64,000 nt of DNA from Schistocephalus solidus. Its lineage: Eukaryota > Platyhelminthes > Cestoda > Diphyllobothriidea > Diphyllobothriidae. The stretch lies in the NCBI GenBank assembly GCA_017591395.1, contig WEDG01005603.1, positions 60,418 through 124,417 on the forward strand, given 5' to 3'. The position numbers were made by a program, and so were the translations under genes. A model generated the notes under the pieces. That model was not told the origin of the DNA. It made no database searches and was given only the letters and a program-made list of their open reading frames with translations. This document shows, one piece after another, positions 12,263 to 22,834 of this stretch. Positions within the stretch are counted from its first letter, which is position 1. The number at the start of each line of letters is the position of its first letter.

Positions 12263-12597
12263 TCGCCTAAACAGGACACGGGAATGGGAACCACCTACAG
12301 TGCATGCGGAGTTGCACAAAATTCCGTGGACATAAGGTTATCTGGGCGAAGGTTCGGTTTAAGTTTAGGGTCAGGTTTAAGGTTGGCGTTAGGGTAAGGA
12401 GTGTGGTAATGGGCTTAACTTTTGGTTCGTTTTAACTTAAGGGTTTAGATTAAGGGAAGGGCAAAGCTCAAGATCAGGTCTACAATTTAGTTTATGCTAA
12501 TGTTCGTTTAAGCCTTAAGACATGGAAATATTTATCCTTTCTGAAATTCATCGCAGGGCCATGGCGGTTCCCCTTCCCGTGTCCTGTTAAGTGGTCA
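12263..12597. mobile_element. Non-autonomous TIR element (MITE-like) with TTAGGG-like interior
   Basis: The left end at 12270-12293 contains AACAGGACACGGGAATGGGA. The right end, reverse complemented from about 12590, gives AACAGGACACGGGAAGGGGA. The inverted ends match over about 34 bp with roughly six mismatches and share a perfect 15-bp core. The interior has no ORF and is a run of degenerate TTAGGG-like units. A second copy starts at about 61052 and a partial end lies near 10880. No transposase is visible in the window. Confidence 0.62.
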
Positions 12598-12609
12598 TAA
12601 AGGCAAACA

Positions 12610-15600
12610 TAATAAAATCATGGAATAAAGTTTTCCATTTCAACTATCTTCACAAATACATTCATGTTTGAATTCGAGGCACATTACAGTTGTTAGGGTC
12701 TTCTAGTGCGAGCATTTTAACACTTCTTTTTCGTGTTTGTGAGACTATAAAAAATAAGCCATTGTGAGTTTTTGCATTTTTCTGGTATATGGCTCCACTT
12801 GCTCAAGTCTTCAAAGCAAACGTGTCTGGAAGTTGTGCAAAGTTTTACGTTCGCTGTAACTTAAAGTTTACTTCTCGCAGAGTGGCAAACTGTTAAGCGC
12901 AACTGTTATGGAAGATTTTAGGTAGTTAGTGGCATAATTGTTCGGTAGTATCACTTAATCTTAAACCATACTGCAAGCAAGATATCGTTAGATGCATACA
13001 CTGTTTACGGCCATGCACCAAAGGAAATTACAATGAAATTAAGTTTGGTACGCATGGATCGAGACGCCTAAAATTTCAAGACTTCACACGTAGTGAGCAA
13101 CGGTGATGATATGGTGAAGAAATTGGCAGCGTTTTTTTTCCAGCATGACCTGTTCACACGTAGCAGCATCACTGGGCTCGACCATAAAACGGTGTGATGT
13201 GTAACAGGAAGCCAAAGTTTACTCGATGACTACCCCTTAAACCAACATCTTATCAGAAAAATAGAAGTTTAAAACTGTTCTTTCGTACTGCTAAACAATA
13301 AACTGACCCTTTTCTAGAAGTCAAAATTCAATACTTACCAAAACAGCAAAGGAAGAAAGCAGTAAATGACAAGAGGATCATTTAATGATATTTTTAAAAA
13401 CCGATCTTTACTCCCTAAATACGTTTCTGTCCTGTGCACCGTATATGGAAGGGTCATCTACTAAACAAACTGAAGTGCTCCACAAAAGACTGCTAACAGA
13501 GCAACATTTACTGATTAGTGCAAAAAGCTCTGTCGTTTAGCAGGATGCTGAGTAGTTGCACGTCGGACAAATGTACGCCGACTGACACTCGACGTCCAAA
13601 TTGAGACCTAACATTTTTTTATAATCTCGGATACTAGTTGAGCAATTGTTCCTTTTTTGACTTCCCAAAACATAAATCGTTTGAGAATAGGGAGCCGAAT
13701 AACTGCATTTGGTGTTCGTTTTGTGCAAAGCTGAATTAGGTTCTATTGGCGATAATATTTTTAACATAGAAGAGGTTATTGTACACCATTTATTGATAAA
13801 GAAAGATCAAATTAACGGAACCGTTTATGCCGATGCTATATTACTAAAACATATAAAATTTAGCTTTTGAGCGTTCAATTTTATGGTTTTTGATTCTTTC
13901 CGGGAGGCAGTAAACAAAGTTTTGGATGCATGGTTGCTTACCATCAGTTAAAAGAACTTATAATTCCACTACATCCATTTGGTAGGCCTCCATTATAAAT
14001 TAACGTCCCTCATTAGCACATTTAAGAAGGTTGCCTTGGGTTAAACATATTTATCAAATTTTAAGGTGTTTATTGTTTTTTAACGCTCATAAGTCATGTG
14101 CTTCGGCAGTTTAAATATATAGAGCAAATAGCGTTTTCCGTCGTCCGCCATTTACAAAGCTGTGGTAATGTTTAACGTTTAGTTTTCTATACTGAACACC
14201 AACTCTCAAGCCTACCTATGATAAATGTCCACATAAACTTACAACCGGAAGCTGTGTGATTTTTAACGACCTCAGTGTTTGTTTGGCCATGCATTACTTA
14301 GACAAGAATTTCCCTAAAAAATCAATGTTCGAAGTTTGTCGAAAAACAGCACACGGTTTATAGAGTCACTTGAATTACTTAACAGCTAACGTAACATATG
14401 AAATAATTGCTTAATTTAATCTTTGATATTGCGTCTCCGTCAGCTGTGAATTTTTCTATTGGTAAGCTGTCAACGTTTTTTCACCCAGCTGACAAAATCC
14501 CTATTAAGCATTTAAAAATATAAGAGTACCCTTAATACAACTTTTCTGTTACCTTTACACTTGTGAGGTGATAACACCAAACATATCCTCTGGTCTTACG
14601 TTTTCGTATGATAACAAAGACTGCCATGCTTTCCGTCCCTAAATCCAAGGATTTTTAATTATTGCATATCGACGAGACAATCCTTTAAAAATGTTTGAAG
14701 CCAATTCAAACTCCTAGTCAATTATTAAACGCGTATCGCCTATTTCGACGTTAGGCTGTTTATAAATAGTAATTCCTTAATGCTACCATGCTCATTTGTT
14801 ATCGGATCGGTTGCTCTAAATAAAAATACTTGCTCTCACAAATCCTGATATATGTTCAAAGTTCAGATAAGGCTCGTTCGTTTTCTAAAGAGCTCATAAT
14901 AATTCGCAAAACCAAAAATTTACTTTACAGTTGTAAAGGAATGCGATGTTCCTAAGGACCGCAAAAATAACTTGGAGCATAGTATCTCCTTTGGTTTTTA
15001 AATATTTAGCAGCTTGAAACTCATAGATCTTTAAAAAGGAAACATATTATGTAAAGAGTTAAAAGGTAGCTGACAAAATAATAGTTTTTAAGTTTTTACG
15101 GTAAAAATCATCCACAAGAATAATGTTTTATAATATTTGTTCGTAAAAGTATATCTTTAACTTTTGACGTGCCCTGCATGTCAAAGTGCATACGTTAACC
15201 TGAAACTCTTTCGAGTTTCTCTACCTACATCAAAAATAATTTAATTTTCTTGATTTTTCAATGAAATCAAGCATAAAAGGATTGATAGTAAACATTTTAA
15301 CTTTCCTTAAGTCGAATTATAAAGCGTTATCTCTTCTAGTCCTCAAGAAACCCGAATCTTAAAAATCAAGATAATCGGCGGATCAGTATATCTGATCAAA
15401 ATATTCAAAATATGCTTGATGGTCTAAAGAACTTTGCAACGATGTAGTCATGGAGTGATTTAGACATCAAAACAAAAACCAATTAGCATACACGTGTTTA
15501 GTCACCATGCCATTTTCAGCTTCGATCCTGACCTACATAGCAATCTCCATTTGAAACACAGCTACACTGTCTCATATAGCAAACCCGGAGCTACAATGGT

Positions 15601-15630
15601 TTTGGACCACAGGTTCTAGTGGTAAGTGAT
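12610..15630. other. AT-rich stretch without recognisable gene
   Basis: I see nothing beyond AT-rich sequence and short ORFs without recognisable motifs on either strand. The ORF at 13537-13767 (minus) contains several cysteines but no zinc-finger spacing or splice support. Confidence 0.5.
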
Positions 15631-15760
15631 TTAGTTTGAGTATAAATTCACATAGATCAGTCCTAAGGACCGAGAATAGGACTTATAATGCGTATATTTA
15701 TAATGCAATAATGTGTTGGCTATTAAAGAAAGCTCCTTTTCACAGAAACATAAACTGCTA

Positions 15761-16024
15761 CAAATGCAATAAGCTTTCCTCAAGCCGGAGGGAGAGGTTT
15801 CGGTCGCAAATTGTTTTTGAATGCATTTTAGTGCTTTTTATTAAACCGGCAGGCACTATTTTGAGGCCGTTAAGGTCCCGAGGCCGAAGAACAACAACCA
15901 GATGGCTATCTAACATAATTGATAGTGATGATATCGCCAGAGCCTTCAGCTCCATTGAATTTGGTGATGTACTTCTAATAATTTTGACAGATTGATGGTC
16001 ACTTATGAAGCCCAACCCGTCCAT
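15761..16024 (-). CDS. Unrecognised ORF, possible exon
   Basis: An open frame of 88 codons on the minus strand is more GC-balanced and compositionally protein-like than its surroundings. A possible acceptor (ATTATTAG) lies near 15977. The plus strand is also open over much of the stretch, so the coding strand is not certain. No domain is recognisable. It sits just downstream of an old SINE copy in the same orientation and could be a decayed repeat instead. Confidence 0.18.
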
Positions 16025-16034
16025 GAAGACGATG

Positions 16035-16210
16035 CATTATGCAAAGTGAGATTTTCGACTGAAGAGATCATTTTCATCTTATTAGCCATCACCAAACAGC
16101 CATAGCTGTTAACAGCTTTTACAACCGAGGGACTCAAACACACGATCAATTGGTTTGAATTCCACCGCCTCAAACATTGGCTATGGGCTCGTTGTTCCCA
16201 CGGCTACAAT
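16035..16210 (-). mobile_element. Old tRNA-headed SINE copy (SINE-HH family)
   Basis: The minus strand starts ACGAGCCCATAGCCAATG with a box-A-like head and has GTTTGAGTCC as box B. About 60 nt later come GGTGATGGCTAATAAG and then TCTTCAGTC. This is the same order as the SINE-HH copies at 22-23 kb, but with about a quarter of positions changed and the hammerhead core lost. Confidence 0.5.
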
Positions 16211-16214
16211 TGGG

Positions 16215-19200
16215 AATATTACCAATTGTAGATTATCATTATGTAATTGACTCTGATTTCGAGTTTTTTCAACTATCTGCAGCATTAGAACTTCATTACT
16301 ATCATAAAGTAGAAACCTTTTACTTCTGATTAAGGACATGGCCCTGGCCGCCTTTTTCTCACGTCATGGACAAAAGCCTTTGTAAACTTGAGCGCTCTCT
16401 TTATCCCTGGTAGAACCAGGCTGTGTTTCTCCTCAAACTCTGCTTGATGTCGACTGCGAGCTTAAAGAGGGCTAATGTCCGAACGCCGCTTGATTTTTTG
16501 TTTCATTTTGTTCTATTCGGATCCATAAAATTACTATTATATATTGGAAACAGTCATAAAGGCATCCCTCACTGCATTTTTATCTTTTTATATAGGATCG
16601 TGGGCACTGTTATTATATATAAGCACATGTTTTCAAAAGTAAGTTCGACGAATTTAAATTTTTACATGGTTCCAATCAGGAGTTGTTGTACTAGACAGAA
16701 TCCGACAGAATGAGTAATACCGATCAGATGTAGGAGATATGCAGGTTCAATAGGGGTAGTCTAATATAATTTCATTGTAACACATCTTTCAATTTTCTGT
16801 TAATCTTTAATTTTAATATGGTTTGTCAAACTTGCAGTGTTAAGATAAAAAACATTAGCTAATGTTAATTATTAAAACAGTAGTGTAAGAAGTCGAAACT
16901 ACGCCTGAAATGCCAGAAATGATACAGAGATTTGAAATGTGGCATTAATTAAATTGTTAGTGCTGTTCCAATAAACTTGTTTGTATGGAATTTATCGAAG
17001 TTCCTTTGAAGTTAACGTGAAACTACATCAAGTCCACTTTATCAGACAGAAATTCACATATAGTATAAACACAAAATATAACTTAACAAACTCCATACCG
17101 AGGTATAATTCTACCATTTTTATAAAAGCTTGTTAATTATCGACAGATAAAAATTAAGGGGAAGTTTGGGGCCAAGTTCCGTTTGAACTTCAACAAAACA
17201 ATGATAAAATGAATGCAAATGTCCGTCAAATAATGTTTTTAAAAACAAACTTTTATATTAAATGAGAGTAGGTAGGGCGGTTTATCAAATTACTTCCAAA
17301 ACCTATAGTCCATGGAAAAAAGGTACTCAGAGTTGTTTCCTAATGCTCTGCAGTCATCCAGTTGAGACAATAATTGGGATAGTCAAATTAGTGAATTCGA
17401 GTAAAAGCTTTGTTTGACCCTGATTTTGTGAATGGAAATCTAGTTAGTACGTGGCACATATAACCAGGTTTCATAAGAACTAGATCGTATACGAACAAAC
17501 CCGGCAATATGATTTGGAGAGAGCCATGGTATAGAGTAATCTGCAGCCATTTTGTACGTAGCAGTGCAGATTAACCGTCATCCAGCTTAGGTTTCCTACT
17601 CGAACCTTTAAAATTAGTAACAGCTCAGCACACTTCATTCCCACATACAGCACAGTACAAGAACCACGAACTCAATCAACTTTATCTACTTTTACGCATA
17701 ATTAATTTTATTTAGAAATTTGTTTTTTTAATATTTGCGATTTTGATCCCTATGACCAAATGGACCTAAATAAAATAACTGCACATATTTCGTTGGTTTA
17801 AAAAGTTCAAATGATATTTTTTGTGTATTCGGTGTCCTGGTATATTTTTTTTCAAAATGATGTTTAGATGAATAATATCGAAGCAAACTGAATGGTTTGC
17901 CGACACAGGTATTGCTCATGGTCTAAAAATTTGGACTATCGTCGGCAAATTAAATAATACGAAATATGAGGTAGAGTTGAGGGGAAAAGTTATATGGGAA
18001 AATGTAAATGCACCTTTGACTTAGTGAACAAAATCCAAACAACATAACTTTAAGTGCTTCAACCAACATCCCCGAGATATTCAATGAGTGTCACGTTCGC
18101 GAAAACTATATATTCTTCAGGGACTTTTTTTGCATTAATTTGAGGTGGAGTTGTAGTGTTCGATTGCTGTGACTCCCTGCTATTATTATACTACTAATAG
18201 AGAAGAGCATTTTACATTTGACTCATGAACAGCATGAAAAGACAAGGAAGTTGCTAACTTTAAATTTGGCTGTTATAGTGCAGATGGATAGATTCGCACT
18301 TTTGACCAGAATAGATTCTATCGTTTGGCTCAAACGTATGAATTCTTCTAGGTATATACTTTTGCTATCAGAATGCTTTTTGATCACTAGTTTCAACGGC
18401 TCTATAAGTTAATTGTTCCCGAGCATGTTTTCAGTTTCGGCGCCTTCTCAATTTGCCCACCTTAAATCACAATGAGTCTAAACATACTTCCTGTTCTGAA
18501 TGCGTTAGTATTGAAGCTGTCTTAGCAGGTGTTCAAATAGTCCCTTTTGCACTTCATTAGACCCACGTTACAATGCTATGTCCTAGTAACTGGAAGCCAA
18601 AATAAAAATACGCTTGGTCACATAGAGTTTACGTAGTTTGACAAATAAGCAACCCCCAGCAATGCAGGTTGCTCCGCGTAGTATGTGGCCATTTTCCTTA
18701 GTTCTTGCAAAAATATTTTTTTACCCCAAAGGAACAATTAAAGGTGAACCTTTCCTATGTTTTCATTTTAGAAGTGCAGATGAAGTCCATAGATATGTTT
18801 CGACCTGCGAGCACACGTAAAGATGAGTTTCGGTATTTAAAATGTTTGCATCTTTGGAAATTTTGTTAAACTGTTCCTTTGGAAAATCTAGCATCCACTG
18901 AGAAAGGAATACGCACAAGAAAGCCAGGCATTCACATTGGCCATCGTGGCAAAAATCCTAGAATAATAGAGACGCTATGTTGGAAGCAAAATCAAATGTA
19001 TTTTACCGTAAAATTGATTTAATTACGTATTTTAAATGTTCGAAATTGGCTCAACAATTATCATCACGACAGTTTATCTTAAGTGCATTATATTGTGGAA
19101 ACGTTTTTCCACAGAAGAAAGATTCTGAATTCCCAAATATGACAATAACATAGAAATAAATCTCACATGATGCTACACGCGTCACGCCGAAATTCGCACA

Positions 19201-19950
19201 ACGATTGCCAAGAAGTGCCTTATTGTTCATTAAGCACGAACTGACAATGTTTTTGAGTTCGCAATGTCTGTTGCTTATTACGTCATGGCGTGCGATAAGC
19301 AAAATATTAATAAATTGCAATTTCACAAACTTAAGTCCTTATATACAGTGAAGTCAACTGTGTTGCCACGCGTTTATCTTTCTGATAACAAACAGTCCAA
19401 GATTTTGAAAACATTTGAGTTTGTTTTTTTTACACGGTTGTTTGCAATACATCTGTCTGCATAGACTTATCTGCTTCAGTTGATTGACCTCGAACGGACA
19501 AAATAATTATTGGTTAGTACAATAAATCATCCTTTACCGATACGTACAAGAAATAAATCAAATATGTTGCATCTAATTTAACTTGAATCTGTGTTCACCT
19601 GATGACCATGCCAGATTTTTATGAAGTCTGCTGTTTAATCACGAGGATCAACGTTTGTTAACACGCACTGAGATAATAATCAAAATCCTTTGCTGTCTTG
19701 TTTAAGATTCCGCCAAAACTCATTTAAACCCGTTTATGTGAAATATGAAGCAATAATGTTAAAGAATATCAAGAATTCGTTTCCCCGCTAATGCGTTTTT
19801 ATAGATTTGAGTCCAAATGAAAAGGGAAAAATTGGCTTAATGGCAAAAAAATTTAAATCGAAAAATGTAGTTGCTGTTCTTTACCTGGTAATTCCTGATT
19901 GCATGATAGAAAATAAAGCACGCGTGAAAACATTAAACGTATATAGTCGT
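16215..19950. other. AT-rich stretch without recognisable gene
   Basis: Only motif-free short ORFs are seen on both strands (for example 16423-16713 and 19051-19326). I find no convincing exon, RNA gene or structured repeat. Confidence 0.5.
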
Positions 19951-19953
19951 GCG

Positions 19954-20062
19954 GTTTCACCGCGTGAAAGGGGGGCCATAGGTCTCATGACCAGGCATCT
20001 TATTGTCGTCTCAGATCTGTGGCGTGTCATAAGACCCATGGCCCCCTTTCACGCGGCGAAAC
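19954..20062. repeat. Imperfect inverted repeat at the 5' edge of a PLE
   Basis: The left arm 19954-19991 (GTTTCACCGCGTGAAAGG...) and right arm 20026-20062 are reverse complements, with about three mismatches and one extra G, around a 34-nt spacer. The right arm continues into the GIY-YIG ORF. An inverted 5' duplication like this fits abortive target-primed reverse transcription with template reversal. Confidence 0.8.
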
Positions 20063-20822
20063 GGCGAACTTCGTCTATCATCTTCAATGCCGTTCATGTG
20101 AGGTGAACTATGTCGGAGAGATCGGTAAGCGACTACAGACCCGCATGAGTGAGCACGCAAGGGCCGTAAGAAGGACGGATCAGCTTTCGTTGGTGGTGGA
20201 ACACTGTGCGGCCTCTGGACACACCTTTTCTTTCCGGAACGCCAAAAGCCTAGGCCGAGGTCCCCACCAAACAGCCAGAGAAACGCTCGAAGCCTCGCAC
20301 ACTGTACTAACTTCCATCAACCGCTGTATAATTCTCCCGGCGGCCTCCCAGGCCTTACGAGTGCGCCTCAATCAACGAGATCGCAGGCGAGATGTCAGAC
20401 TGGTCGCGGTCGCAAGCAAACGCATACCGAGCCAGAACACAGGCCTGAGCGATCCTATGCCACACACCAACGCATTCGTTTGGATACGTTCGGAGAGCTC
20501 AAACCAGCAAGACCTCCAGTCAGACTTAATCAGAGACGTAGGTAAACATCGTTTGCGCATGAACAACGATGATGAACATCTCCAACCCGATAGGAACGAA
20601 GACAGCGGCAACGACTCAGCAACCACCGATAAGACGCGCACGGACAAATGCAAACGGTGGACGAGAAACAGATATGCGGAACCGGAACAACAAACGCGGG
20701 CAATGCAGACGAGGTCAATGACCCTTACCAACCCAACACAGCCCCCAGACGAGGCGAGGGAGAAAAAAAGCAATGACCAGCAGGACAGCTATAAACTCCC
20801 TACCCCACCTCCCCTAATGTGA
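20019..20822 (+). CDS. PLE-3 GIY-YIG endonuclease C-terminal region
   Basis: A 267-codon open frame. Residues ~10-110 form a PLE-type GIY-YIG endonuclease: FVYHLQCRSCEVNYVGE contains the paired cysteines and the YVG (YIG) element, and LQTRMSEHARAVRR carries the catalytic arginine and the conserved EH. Then come a GHTFSF strand and ARETLEA with the catalytic glutamate. Residues ~120-267 are hydrophilic and low-complexity (RMNNDDEHLQPDRNED, TDKTRTDKCKRW). The canonical GIY at the first motif reads VYHL. The RT is absent upstream because the copy is truncated at the inverted repeat 19954-20062. It is unusually intact, with no stop over 800 bp, so this may be a younger insertion. The initiator is uncertain; the frame probably continued from an RT. 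Confidence 0.8.
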   Translation: MACHKTHGPLSRGETANFVYHLQCRSCEVNYVGEIGKRLQTRMSEHARAVRRTDQLSLVVEHCAASGHTFSFRNAKSLGRGPHQTARETLEASHTVLTSINRCIILPAASQALRVRLNQRDRRRDVRLVAVASKRIPSQNTGLSDPMPHTNAFVWIRSESSNQQDLQSDLIRDVGKHRLRMNNDDEHLQPDRNEDSGNDSATTDKTRTDKCKRWTRNRYAEPEQQTRAMQTRSMTLTNPTQPPDEAREKKSNDQQDSYKLPTPPPLM

Positions 20823-21000
20823 ATCTTGCACGAATAGCCGTAGAGCCAGCAGAACGCCAGGATGCGCAGCACTCATAAATACTGTAAGGTGCGTTACAGA
20901 ACCCACCTCCAACAATAGAATCTTGGTTGATTTTGAAACGTTAGGACATTAAACCTATTGTTCCTTTGATATTCTCTTGGTATTATTTATGCCGGGAGTG
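20823..21000 (+). other. PLE-3 3' untranslated region
   Basis: Non-coding sequence follows the stop at 20822 and includes TTTTGAAACGTTAGGACATT and ATTAAACC near 20935-20965. I infer this is the element's 3' UTR because it abuts the intact ORF. The exact end of the element is not visible. Confidence 0.4.
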
Positions 21001-21104
21001 CGCATTTTCACTTCAATTTGCAATGTATTTATATGGTATTTGGGAGCTCACCGACCATTTAACGCCCAAAAATAACATTATTAATATTCCCGATCAAAAT
21101 CGGC

Positions 21105-21262
21105 AAGAAAACGAGCTCGTTGTGTAGTAGGTAGAGCGTTGAACTTCTGCCCAACAGGTCGTGAGTTCTAGCCTCAGGCGAAGCAGCGCCTGGCGTTGGG
21201 TATGGCTGGCTGATTATGGCTGATAAGCCAGAAATGGCCATTACAGTCTCCCTAATCTTTGT
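21105..21262 (+). mobile_element. SINE-HH copy, core mutated
   Basis: The tRNA-like head has AGGTAGAGCGTTGAAC (box A region) and GTGAGTTCTAGCC (box B region). The body keeps TATGGCTGG, CTGATTA, TGGCTGATAAGCCA, GAAATGGCCATT and ACAGTC in the 45-nt hammerhead-like window 21204-21248. The core reads CTGATTA instead of CTGATGA, which would abolish cleavage. It ends close to a long (AT)n tract. Confidence 0.7.
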
Positions 21263-21278
21263 ATGTTATATCATTCTG

Positions 21279-21280
<2 letters not shown>

Positions 21281-21341
<61 letters not shown>
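21281..21341. repeat. (AT)30 microsatellite
   Basis: Uninterrupted AT dinucleotides for about 60 bp, between a SINE-HH copy and the left arm of the large palindrome. Confidence 0.98.
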
Positions 21342-21343
<2 letters not shown>

Positions 21344-21365
21344 AAAAGAAAAATTCTCTTCGGGA

Positions 21366-21425
21366 AATGGAGTTTTACTCGTAAATTTTCAAGTTGGTGA
21401 CACCAACCCGTCGTCAGACGAAACG
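21366..21425 (-). ncRNA. Hammerhead-like core, left palindrome arm
   Basis: On the minus strand CTGACGA is followed by a 9-bp stem (CGGGTTGGT with ACCAACTTG, counting GU pairs), then GAAA, then TTTACGAGTAAA, which is nearly self-complementary, then ACTC. Stem I pairing is not evident. The core order fits a hammerhead. Activity is unlikely without stem I. Confidence 0.35.
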
Positions 21426-21984
21426 AACAGAGGAGAAAGTGAAGTGGCGTGACAGGACAGATGGTGACAAACAAACAGCTGGTGTGAGTGGGTGGTGGGT
21501 GGACCAATAATCGGGGCATGTTTTGGGACGGGGGAGGTGAGGAGAGAACAATTACATTGGCTTGTTTGGGAGGGGGAGGTGGGCGGCGAGTAACTACGGC
21601 CGGTTAGATTATCGGTCATGGTTCCGGGTTGGATTCAGGGGTCACTGCGTCGGTTGGAGGTGTCGGAATGTTTAATTGCGGTTCACCATGTGTGAGGTGG
21701 GGTTGGCGACAAGTGAACAGACATGGTGAACCGCAATTAAACATTCCGACACCTCCAACCGACGCAGTGACCCCTAAATCCAACCCGGAACCATGATCGA
21801 TAATCTAGCCGGCTGTAGTTACTCGCAGGCCACCTCCCCATCCCAAACAAGACAATGTAATTGTTCTCTCCTCACCTCCCCGTCCCTAAACATGCCCCGA
21901 TTATTGGTCCACCCACCACCCACTCACACCAACTGTTTGTTTGTCACCATCTGTCCTGTCGCGCCACTTCACTTTCTCCTCTGT

Positions 21985-22045
21985 TCATTTCGCCTGACGA
22001 CGGGTTGGTGTCACCGACTTGAACATTTACGAGTAAACCTCCATT
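21985..22045 (+). ncRNA. Hammerhead-like core, right palindrome arm
   Basis: CTGACGA at 21994-22000 is followed by stem II CGGGTTGGT with ACCGACTTG. Then GAAC replaces GAAA, and TTTACGAGTAAA follows. The GAAA change and the lack of stem I make this a decayed copy. Confidence 0.3.
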
Positions 22046-22108
22046 TCCCGAAGAGCATTTTTGCTTTTCATTATACTATCTCGGGATGCAAACCACCTAT
22101 GTAATTCA

Positions 22109-22124
22109 ATATATATATATATAT
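22109..22124. repeat. Short (AT)8 microsatellite
   Basis: AT dinucleotides separate the palindrome from the tandem SINE-HH array. Confidence 0.9.
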
Positions 22125-22156
22125 GGTGATAAGGTGGAACCGACAAAGACAAGGGA

Positions 22157-22201
22157 GACCGGAATGGCCATTTCTGGCTTATTAGCCGTCATCAGCCAGT
22201 C
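22157..22201 (-). ncRNA. Hammerhead-like ribozyme, tandem unit 1
   Basis: Reading minus: GACTGG (stem I), CTGATGA (core), CGGCTAATAAGCCA (stem II, 4 bp GGCT/AGCC with an AATA loop and a C-A mismatch at its base), GAAATGGCCATT (GAAA plus self-complementary stem III), CCGGTC (stem I, 6 bp with one GU). The catalytic set C3, G5, A6, G8, A9, G12, A13, A14 is complete. The NUH would be AUU, a weak but permitted site. Stem III is stable only in a dimer. Confidence 0.62.
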
Positions 22202-22460
22202 ATACCCAATCCCAAGTGTGGAACACCTGGGATTCGAACCCGCGACCTTTGGCATTTGAGTCGAACGCTCTACCATTGAGCCACGGGCTCGTTGCTTTGT
22301 CGGTTGTGATCGGGAATATGATGGTAGTGGGGGCTCACCGATCTGCTTAAGGAACATGTATGTTCCGTTGTGCCCTGGAGCTCAGACTAGAGTACTCGCA
22401 GGCAGTCGCATAGCGACGTGTAGCATATGTTGATAAGGTGGAACCGACAAAGACAAGGGA

Positions 22461-22505
22461 GACCGGAATGGCCATTTCTGGCTTATTAGCCGTCATCAGC
22501 CAGTC
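22461..22505 (-). ncRNA. Hammerhead-like ribozyme, tandem unit 2
   Basis: Identical to the unit 1 core: 6-bp stem I, CTGATGA, GGCT/AGCC stem II, GAAA and palindromic stem III. It lies exactly 304 nt from the unit 1 core, so cleavage at both would release a 304-nt RNA containing the tRNA-like head. Confidence 0.62.
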
Positions 22506-22765
22506 ATACCCAATCCCAAGTGTGGCACACCTGGGATTCGAACCCGCGACCTTTGGCATTTGAGTCGAATGCTCTACCATTGAGCCACGGGCTCGTTGCT
22601 TTGTCGGTTGCGATCGGGAATATGATGATAGTGTGTGGCTCATCGATCTGCTTAAGGAACATTTATGTTCCGTTTTGCCCTGGAACTCAGACTAGAGTAC
22701 TCACAGGCAGTCGCATAGCGACGTGTAGCATATGTTTATAATGTGGAACCGACAAAGACAAGGGA

Positions 22766-22810
22766 GACCGGAATGGCCATTTCTGGCTTATGAGCCGTCA
22801 TCAGCCAGTC
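22766..22810 (-). ncRNA. Hammerhead-like ribozyme, tandem unit 3
   Basis: The same core, with one change in the stem II loop (CATA instead of AATA). All paired and catalytic positions are preserved. Spacing to unit 2 is 305 nt. Confidence 0.62.
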
Positions 22811-22834
22811 ATACCCAATCCCAAGTGTGGAACA

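Larger units (their letters stand above)
21342..22071. repeat. Large palindrome with hammerhead-like cores near both outer ends
   Basis: The left arm 21342-21691 and right arm 21721-22071 are inverted copies at roughly 90 percent identity, separated by a 29-bp spacer. Each arm carries, towards its outer end, the reverse-oriented block CTGACGACGGGTTGGTG ... ACTTGAA ... TTTACGAGTAAA, which resembles the ends of the PLE at 23.2-23.8 kb. The arms also encode a proline/serine-rich low-complexity frame (21389-21619 minus, 21793-22104 plus) that could be a PLE polyprotein tail, but no RT or GIY-YIG is present. I read it as two inverted PLE ends or a foldback element. Confidence 0.85.
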
